Shown: one piece after another, positions 58,518 to 64,000 of the stretch | How positions within the stretch are numbered: the first letter of the stretch is position 1 | Layout: each line of letters starts with the position of its first letter | Origin: Brumimicrobium sp. | GTDB taxonomy: Bacteria > Bacteroidota > Bacteroidia > Flavobacteriales_D > Crocinitomicaceae | Assembly: GCA_023957385.1 (NCBI GenBank) | Contig: JAMLGZ010000001.1 | Location: forward strand, 2,280,923-2,344,922 | Direction of reading: 5' to 3' | Length of the DNA stretch: 64,000 bases | The notes under the pieces: model-generated | The model's input: only the letters and a program-made list of their open reading frames with translations | Databases searched by the model: none | Told to the model about the DNA's origin: nothing | Translations under genes and position numbers: made by a program

Positions 58518-59375
58518 TTAATAGTTAATGGTATAAGTATGCCCATCAACTGTTACTGTAAATTGACTATCACATGCTCCCGTTCCATAATCAACTGTAC
58601 GAGTTGAATATCCTTCTGGAGTATAATCAAATGTTCCTTTCGTGATATAAGGACAAAGTACTTTCACATGAAGAGGTGATGTAATAATCGCTGTATATTT
58701 TTGGGAACCTACAATCTCTGCATCTGCTGTTCCTGTAATGTCATATTCATCATCCAAGAAATTAAGTTGTGTATTATATCCGTTTGTGAAAGTTCTCACT
58801 CTATCTGAAGTATAGTTAACTACCTCTCCTGAAGTAAAGGTAGCTGTACCATCGACATTTACATTGTAAAACGGTTGTCCATTTGAATTATTCCCCATGT
58901 TTTCTACAGTCATAACTCCCTCAACCTTAATATCATTTACATAATAATCTACGGGCACATGTTTGATGATAGAACCTTGTGCATAATAAGAACCTGTCCA
59001 AGTTGTGATAATTTTTCCTCGACGTTTATTTCCATCATTACATGTACAATTAGTAGAGCCCCAATCTACAATCAACGTATTTACAGACCCTACTGTATCA
59101 ATCGTAATCACAACATTACAATTTGATTTATCCATCATGTATGCAGAAGAAGCAGATTCATAACGAACAGTAACTTGATCCATTCCATACACGGGCAAAC
59201 TTCCATCCTTAGCTTGGTTAGAGATATTGGACATATCGCTATACGTTCTTTCAATAATAGAATTGAAAATAAGAGCTTGGCGATCAGCATCCCATTTATT
59301 ATCATCTTTTTTACAACTATTTATAGCAAAAACAATTACAATAGCTGATACTGTTAAAAAGGTTATTCTTTTCAT
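58518..59375 (-). CDS. Lipoprotein of unknown function
   Basis: 285 aa. Lipobox INSC (Cys near 21) followed by KKDD, the flavobacterial surface lipoprotein pattern. The rest is beta-rich with repeated Thr/Val strands (TWTGSYYAQGS, GTATFTSGEVVNYTSDR, LHVKVLCPYITKGTFDY) and scattered cysteines. It resembles single-domain Bacteroidota lipoproteins but no named family is recognised. Confidence 0.7.
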   Translation of the reverse strand: MKRITFLTVSAIVIVFAINSCKKDDNKWDADRQALIFNSIIERTYSDMSNISNQAKDGSLPVYGMDQVTVRYESASSAYMMDKSNCNVVITIDTVGSVNTLIVDWGSTNCTCNDGNKRRGKIITTWTGSYYAQGSIIKHVPVDYYVNDIKVEGVMTVENMGNNSNGQPFYNVNVDGTATFTSGEVVNYTSDRVRTFTNGYNTQLNFLDDEYDITGTADAEIVGSQKYTAIITSPLHVKVLCPYITKGTFDYTPEGYSTRTVDYGTGACDSQFTVTVDGHTYTINY

Positions 59376-59508
59376 AATTTAGAGTTTTACAGATTTACAT
59401 CTAGTTTATATATTTAGCAACGTTAAAATTATTGAAATTATTTTAAAAGACAATAAAGTCTTTAAAAATCCTATGTTTTTGAAGTATATTTTTTGCCTGA
59501 AATATCAG

Positions 59509-60648
59509 CTAATCTGAATACAAATCTTGATATTCCTGCGCTACCTTACTCCATGCATGATTCACTGCTATTTGGGTAACATCTATATAATAATCAGCAT
59601 ATTTTGTATAAAGTAGTTTTAATTTTTGGGCAATTTCCTCCTTTGTTCCATATACAACCTTCTCACCTACACTATCCTCATAAATTCCATCAATTCCCTC
59701 ATTCTGTGTATATAAAATAGGTAAACCTTGCAACAAAGCCTCTACATACACTAATCCAAAAGTCTCCTTCATAGAAGGCATAGCAAAAACGGCACATTGT
59801 GCAAAGATTGCTTGAAGTTTTTCTTTTTCATAAATAGCTCCGTGAAATTTGCATATTTCGGGGTGTTGGTTCATAAATGCTTTGACTCGTTTATCATCTC
59901 TTCCTCCTCCACCTACGACATGTAGAAATGCAGGGATTTGATATGCTTCATTCAATTCTTCAACTGCTTGAAGTAGCGCATAAACATTCTTTCCTTTGGC
60001 AAATTTACCGATATATAACAGATTAAATTGAGAATCTATACGCATATCCTTCTTCTTTGAAGCGGCATTTTCAATCCAAAAATCATCTACTCCACTCAAT
60101 ATTACTTGGAGTTTTTGCTGTATCTCTGAATAATGTTTTTTGATTCCTTGCAAGTTCAATACACGCTGTTGATAAGCAGTTGACATCAATACAATCTTTC
60201 GAGCATGTAAAAGAATGGATAGCCCAAATGGACGTGCATAAATAAGGTATTTATGAAAAAAATTAATGTCGGTATTTTGTATGGTAATATAGTAGGGAAT
60301 TTTATACTTCTTAGATAATTGATAGGCTGCTCCTCCATCACTATACCATGTATGAGCGTGAATAACATCTATTTCACCTACATCAACTTTATTCTCAATA
60401 TCGTGTATAATCTTCTTTATTTTAGCTGGATAAAGAATTCTATCCGTAGTAACATTTAAGATAGGCGCATAAATTATCTTAGAAGAAGAGTTTTTGAATT
60501 CAAATTGGTTTTTCCCTATTCTCTTTTTATCGCGGATGGGATGATAAATAATTTGTGTATATCCCAACTCGTCCAAGCCTTTACATAAGTTCATGTAAAT
60601 AGTTGAACCCGAGTAATCATTCATAATATGGAGAATTGTTTTACTCAT
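59509..60648 (-). CDS. Glycosyltransferase family 4
   Basis: 379 aa GT-B fold. The C-terminal GT1/GT4 domain has LLYIGKFAKGKNVYALL, FLHVVGGGGRDDKR and the E-x7-E motif in KETFGLVYVEALLQGLPI. It transfers a sugar from a nucleotide donor, specificity unknown. Last gene of a glycan operon; overlaps the next upstream gene by 4 bp. Confidence 0.9.
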   Translation of the reverse strand: MSKTILHIMNDYSGSTIYMNLCKGLDELGYTQIIYHPIRDKKRIGKNQFEFKNSSSKIIYAPILNVTTDRILYPAKIKKIIHDIENKVDVGEIDVIHAHTWYSDGGAAYQLSKKYKIPYYITIQNTDINFFHKYLIYARPFGLSILLHARKIVLMSTAYQQRVLNLQGIKKHYSEIQQKLQVILSGVDDFWIENAASKKKDMRIDSQFNLLYIGKFAKGKNVYALLQAVEELNEAYQIPAFLHVVGGGGRDDKRVKAFMNQHPEICKFHGAIYEKEKLQAIFAQCAVFAMPSMKETFGLVYVEALLQGLPILYTQNEGIDGIYEDSVGEKVVYGTKEEIAQKLKLLYTKYADYYIDVTQIAVNHAWSKVAQEYQDLYSD

Positions 60649-61754
60649 ACTTGAAATAAATAATTATAGTATTCAGGTTCAATTTTTTTCACAGAAAATT
60701 CAACAGCACGTTGCTTCAAAAAATTGGAATCTACTGTTTCTTGTAAAGAAGATAATATGGCTTGGGATAATTGCAAAGAATCTCCAACTGGAACAAGCTT
60801 TCCATATTCTCCATCTTTTAAAATTTCTCTGGGTCCACTTGGACAATCTGTAGAAACCACAGGCACTCCCACATCTAACGATTCGACAATGACTGCAGCA
60901 AACCCTTCCCATTTTGAGCTCAACACAAATAGCTTAGCAAATTGTATGTAAAACGAGGGAATTTCGACATATCCCATTAAAAATATCGATTCTTCTAAGT
61001 TTAACTCTTTGATTTGTTGTTCTAAACTTGCTCTCAAATGCCCTTCTCCTAATATAACTAATACAGCATCTGTTTTTGCTCTTACCATGCCAAAAGCATG
61101 TATCAATGTAGAGAAATCTTTCGCTTCAGTAAGTCGCCCGGCAGAAATAATGATTTGCTTTTTCTCTTCTACTAGTTTTTCAAAAACAGGATGTACCTGA
61201 ACTGGCTTTGTTCCCTGATATGTTGGAATAGGATTATAAATAACTTGGATCTTTTCAAGTTTTACTCCTGTTCGTTTGGAAAAATCTTCTTTAACACCTT
61301 GCGACACAGCAATAAACTTTTGAGGAATCCTATACATCAATTTTGAAAGAAATGGATACATCTTACTTGCATTACTTTTACTTTCTATTTCCATCGACAA
61401 ATGAGTGTGTACTGTAATTACAGGCTTGGTTCTCAAAAAGGTCAAAAGGCAGCATAAAATATTGATGATATCTAAACGTTGTCGTGTAGATAAAGAAAAC
61501 ATAGGTTTTTCCTTCCACAAATATGCTGTATATGCGAATAGTCTTTTGATCGGATTTCCGGTAGAGACAAACACACGGGCTTCTTTTGGAACTTCTTTCA
61601 AATATTCTCCCCCTTCTTTTAACAAAAACAAATCAATGCTTATATCATCCCGTTGGATAAGTTCAGGAATTAAATTCATGTACACACGTGATATTCCTCC
61701 AAATTCAAGAGAGCCAATAAAAAAACATATTTTATGTTTACCTGTAGTGTTCAT
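60645..61754 (-). CDS. Glycosyltransferase family 4
   Basis: 369 aa GT-B enzyme. N-terminal FFIGSLEFGGISRVYMNLIPEL; nucleotide-binding domain IISAGRLTEAKDFSTLIHAF, VLGEGHLRASLE and the retaining E-x7-E motif EGFAAVIVESLDVGVPVV, then PSGPREIL. Related to WcaL/CapM-type glycosyltransferases. Ends overlap the other GT4 gene (4 bp). Confidence 0.92.
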   Translation of the reverse strand: MNTTGKHKICFFIGSLEFGGISRVYMNLIPELIQRDDISIDLFLLKEGGEYLKEVPKEARVFVSTGNPIKRLFAYTAYLWKEKPMFSLSTRQRLDIINILCCLLTFLRTKPVITVHTHLSMEIESKSNASKMYPFLSKLMYRIPQKFIAVSQGVKEDFSKRTGVKLEKIQVIYNPIPTYQGTKPVQVHPVFEKLVEEKKQIIISAGRLTEAKDFSTLIHAFGMVRAKTDAVLVILGEGHLRASLEQQIKELNLEESIFLMGYVEIPSFYIQFAKLFVLSSKWEGFAAVIVESLDVGVPVVSTDCPSGPREILKDGEYGKLVPVGDSLQLSQAILSSLQETVDSNFLKQRAVEFSVKKIEPEYYNYLFQV

Positions 61755-61762
61755 ACTTTGTT

Positions 61763-62581
61763 TTAGTAACGCAGCAAATAAAATCCAAATTTACTTATTA
61801 AATACATACTGTTTTTAAGCTCTTTTCTCACCAAGAAAAATTTCAACTGATGCCAAATCCAGTAACGGTAAAACTTCTTCTCTTCTATAGTTTTCATTTG
61901 TCTAAACTGAATAAACTTCAGAAATGATTTTTCCATATTATAAGTTCCGATATCACTTCTATTTTCAGCATTCAAACGATAAGTTGCAGTAATTGCACAA
62001 CTTTTTACAATACTTGTTTTTTGAGTGATACGCGCCCATAAATCCAAGTCTTCTCCAATTGCTATTTTCGGGTTAAAGCCTCCAATCTGGAGCAATAAAT
62101 CTTTATCGGCTACAATCGTAATCGTGCATAAAAGATTTGGGAAAGTTAAATATCGTTTGAAATATTCGTTAACACCTAATGTGAAAACAGTTGAGGGTTC
62201 CATTCCTCCATTCATTTGTCGTCCATTAGTTTCTTCAAAAGAAGATGCAAACACTTTCTCACTTGGATAAGTATCAATTAATTGCTTCATCAAGCTCAGA
62301 TGATTTGGCTTCCACAAATCATCTCCATCTAAAAAGGCTATCCATGAATAGTTAGCAGCTTTAATTCCTGAGTTCCTAGCTGCTGAAACACCTTGATTTT
62401 CTTGTTGAATAACTCGAATTCGTGCATCTGTAAATTCTTGCACTTTACGTAAACTAGCATCGATAGAACCATCATCTACCACAATCACTTCAAATTCATT
62501 ATAATCCTGATTAAATACAGAATGTAGCGTGTCCGTGATACTATTTTCTTTGTTATATAGAGGAATAACTACTGAAAACAT
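61763..62581 (-). CDS. Glycosyltransferase family 2
   Basis: 272 aa GT-A fold. VVIPLYNKENSITDTLHSVF, the nucleotide-binding VVDDGSIDAS, GVSAARNSGIKAANYSWIAF and the metal-binding DGDDLW; then IAIGEDLDLWARI. Inverting transfer to a lipid-linked or polymer acceptor is likely. 8 bp separate it from the GT4 gene and from the dehydrogenase gene. Confidence 0.93.
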   Translation of the reverse strand: MFSVVIPLYNKENSITDTLHSVFNQDYNEFEVIVVDDGSIDASLRKVQEFTDARIRVIQQENQGVSAARNSGIKAANYSWIAFLDGDDLWKPNHLSLMKQLIDTYPSEKVFASSFEETNGRQMNGGMEPSTVFTLGVNEYFKRYLTFPNLLCTITIVADKDLLLQIGGFNPKIAIGEDLDLWARITQKTSIVKSCAITATYRLNAENRSDIGTYNMEKSFLKFIQFRQMKTIEEKKFYRYWIWHQLKFFLVRKELKNSMYLISKFGFYLLRY

Positions 62582-62588
62582 TTCTGAA

Positions 62589-63644
62589 TCATTTAATGGC
62601 TATAAACTGTTTAAACGCCAATAATTTTCTATAAATCTCAGGAGTAGAAAAACAATCAAGAACGGTAAAACGTCCAGGGCGCATTTCGCGAGCTGTATCT
62701 ATCAATTTGCAAAACAAATTTTCCGATAAATCAATTGTTAAGTCTGTAAAATCAAGAGGTATTTCTGATTTCTTGGCATAAATAATATGTTTTTCTTCTA
62801 ATTTATCTTGAAGGTAAAGCGTAAACAAACTGATAGAAGCTACCTGAGTGCCGTGTAGCGTATTTTTGCCATAGTCCAAATGATCGATAGCATGGCTAAT
62901 TAAGTGCTCACTTCCCGAACACGGTCTGGAAGTTCCTGCCAAAGACATGGCAATACCCGAATTGATTTGCCCTTGTACCACTAATCGAAGAAATGGCTTT
63001 GATTTCAAGTTGATTTCATCAAAATGAATCAAAGAATTTGCTGCACTCTTAGACAAATGAAACGCAATATCATTCATTTTTTCTTTGTTATTTTGAAAAG
63101 CTAATATCCAATCATTCGTAGCTGAAACATTAGAAAGAATATCTCCGGCTGCAGAACGAATAAATTTAATTGGAGAATCTTTGATAATATCTATATCTAT
63201 CACTACCCCCATCGGCATCATACCAGGTAAACTGTCAGTTTTTCCAAATTTATTTTTAATCACTGAAATAGGTGAAATCAAACCATCATTGGAAATAATA
63301 GTTGGAACAGCTAAATTATTCACCTGAATGAGTAAACTCACACGTTTGACCGCATCAATTACTTTCCCTCCTCCCACGCTGACAAATAATTCGATATTTT
63401 CTTGAATAGCTTTCTGCTTTAGTTGTTCTATATCTGCTTCTGTATTATCTGCCAACTCATATAACTGCCATTGATTTCGTCGTGCAATTTCCTCAGCATA
63501 TTTCTTAGAGAATGATTTTCCAGATACCACCAAAACTTTGTTAAACAACAACATATTTCTTTTCAGGTATTCACTTATATCATAAATAATACCCTCATCC
63601 ACTTGGAAAATTATAGGCAAATAGGATTGTTGTCTATATATCAT
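62589..63644 (-). CDS. Glycerol-1-phosphate dehydrogenase-like (iron-containing alcohol dehydrogenase fold)
   Basis: 351 aa. AraM/EgsA-type: SVGGGKVIDAVKR (NAD site), AAGDILSNVSATNDW (metal Asp), CSGSEHLISHAIDHL (metal His) and KNTLHGTQVA (second metal His). Homologues reduce dihydroxyacetone phosphate to sn-glycerol-1-phosphate. It precedes three glycosyltransferases and overlaps the cytidylyltransferase gene by 4 bp, which suggests synthesis of an activated glycerol-phosphate donor. Substrate is inferred. Confidence 0.85.
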   Translation of the reverse strand: MIYRQQSYLPIIFQVDEGIIYDISEYLKRNMLLFNKVLVVSGKSFSKKYAEEIARRNQWQLYELADNTEADIEQLKQKAIQENIELFVSVGGGKVIDAVKRVSLLIQVNNLAVPTIISNDGLISPISVIKNKFGKTDSLPGMMPMGVVIDIDIIKDSPIKFIRSAAGDILSNVSATNDWILAFQNNKEKMNDIAFHLSKSAANSLIHFDEINLKSKPFLRLVVQGQINSGIAMSLAGTSRPCSGSEHLISHAIDHLDYGKNTLHGTQVASISLFTLYLQDKLEEKHIIYAKKSEIPLDFTDLTIDLSENLFCKLIDTAREMRPGRFTVLDCFSTPEIYRKLLAFKQFIAIK

Positions 63645-64000
63645 GCTTCTTTAATCTTTTTAATTAAATCAGAAGTACTAACCCCTTTCGTGTAAGGTAA
63701 CAACACCAACTTACAGTTGTTTTGTTTCAAAAAATCCGGAGTAACGCAAATTTGGTTCATATAACTATTTTCTTCCCAATCATCGCCATGCACAATTTGT
63801 GTAATCTTATACTTTTGAATATACTCTTTATTATCATATTCTCGGATAATAAAGGCTTCATCTACATACTTACAAGATTGAATAATCTTAAGTCTATCCT
63901 CCTCCTGAAAGAATGGTCTTCTTTTATATGAGGCTACCATATCATCTCCATTAATTGCAACTATTAATTTATCACCTAATTCTTTGGCTCTTCTTAAAAG
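63641..64000 (-). CDS. TagD-like cytidylyltransferase, 5' partial
   Basis: 119 residues visible; the frame is open to the right edge (LLRRAKELGDKLIVAINGDD), so the HxGH start lies outside. The segment RRPFFQEEDRLKIIQSCKYVDEA, given in part as PFFQEEDRLKIIQS, and QIVHGDDWEENSY and YTKGVSTSDLIKKI are typical of nucleotidyltransferases of the TagD/RfaE type, ending with the STS motif. It probably makes CDP-glycerol or a similar donor from the product of the next gene. Confidence 0.85.
   Translation of the reverse strand, partial: LLRRAKELGDKLIVAINGDDMVASYKRRPFFQEEDRLKIIQSCKYVDEAFIIREYDNKEYIQKYKITQIVHGDDWEENSYMNQICVTPDFLKQNNCKLVLLPYTKGVSTSDLIKKIKEA

Overview
The window comes from a low-GC member of the Bacteroidota, most likely order Flavobacteriales. 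Evidence: SprB-repeat and PKD surface proteins with type IX secretion (T9SS) type A and type B C-terminal signals, many flavobacterial promoters of the form TAnnTTTG (often TATCTTTG), short lipoboxes (SC/GC) without visible Shine-Dalgarno sites, and characteristic families (GSCFA, DUF5687, DUF6132, TlpA/DUF4369 proteins, TonB receptors). I cannot name a genus from sequence reading alone.

Layout. 1-5067: two paralogous T9SS type B adhesin-like proteins (the first cut by the window edge). 5164-8901: aldehyde dehydrogenase and a three-gene envelope operon. 8.9-13.3 kb: accessory island with repeats (called R1 and R2 here), a YoeB-type toxin-antitoxin (TA) pair, a lone DDE transposase, a second RelE/ParE-like pair and a decayed RHS fragment. 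13.3-18.8 kb: TIMP-like secreted protein, mutS, a SpoU/TrmH methyltransferase and an FMN glutamate-synthase-like protein. 18.9-24.9 kb: M1 peptidase, GSCFA protein, polysaccharide deacetylase, wecB and TerC. 25.0-27.4 kb: a 48-aa gene, then six small redox/heme/rhodanese genes behind two matching Crp/Fnr-like sites. 27.4-30.7 kb: copper-type TonB receptor cluster. 30.8-36.9 kb: TetR-regulated RND efflux operon. 37.1-42.5 kb: complete rRNA operon (16S-tRNA-Ile-tRNA-Ala-23S-5S) on the minus strand with tandem promoters. 42.7-47.8 kb: T9SS type A protein, ABC exporter, DUF1015 and YggS. 47.8-55.5 kb: minus-strand block lpxH-like, three tandem TlpA-like oxidoreductases, gatB, purine nucleoside phosphorylase, lpxK. 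55.5-57.3 kb: second accessory island with R1/R2 repeats, another YoeB module and a 52-aa gene. 57.4-64.0 kb: gcvT, a lipoprotein, and a surface glycan operon (three glycosyltransferases, a glycerol-1-phosphate dehydrogenase-like enzyme and a TagD-like cytidylyltransferase cut by the edge).

Highlights. (1) The 3' end of 16S rRNA lacks the canonical anti-Shine-Dalgarno CCUCC and reads UCUCU. (2) Two GTAAC-N4-GTTAC-like palindromes lie at exactly the same distance from the -7 elements of two promoters in the redox cluster. (3) A dispersed repeat (R1) consists of one inverted 23-bp unit followed by one to three direct units; it is found only in the two islands that hold all the TA modules, the transposase and the RHS remnant. 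(4) A partial copy of tRNA-Ala with a hairpin inserted in its T-loop lies in the rRNA spacer.
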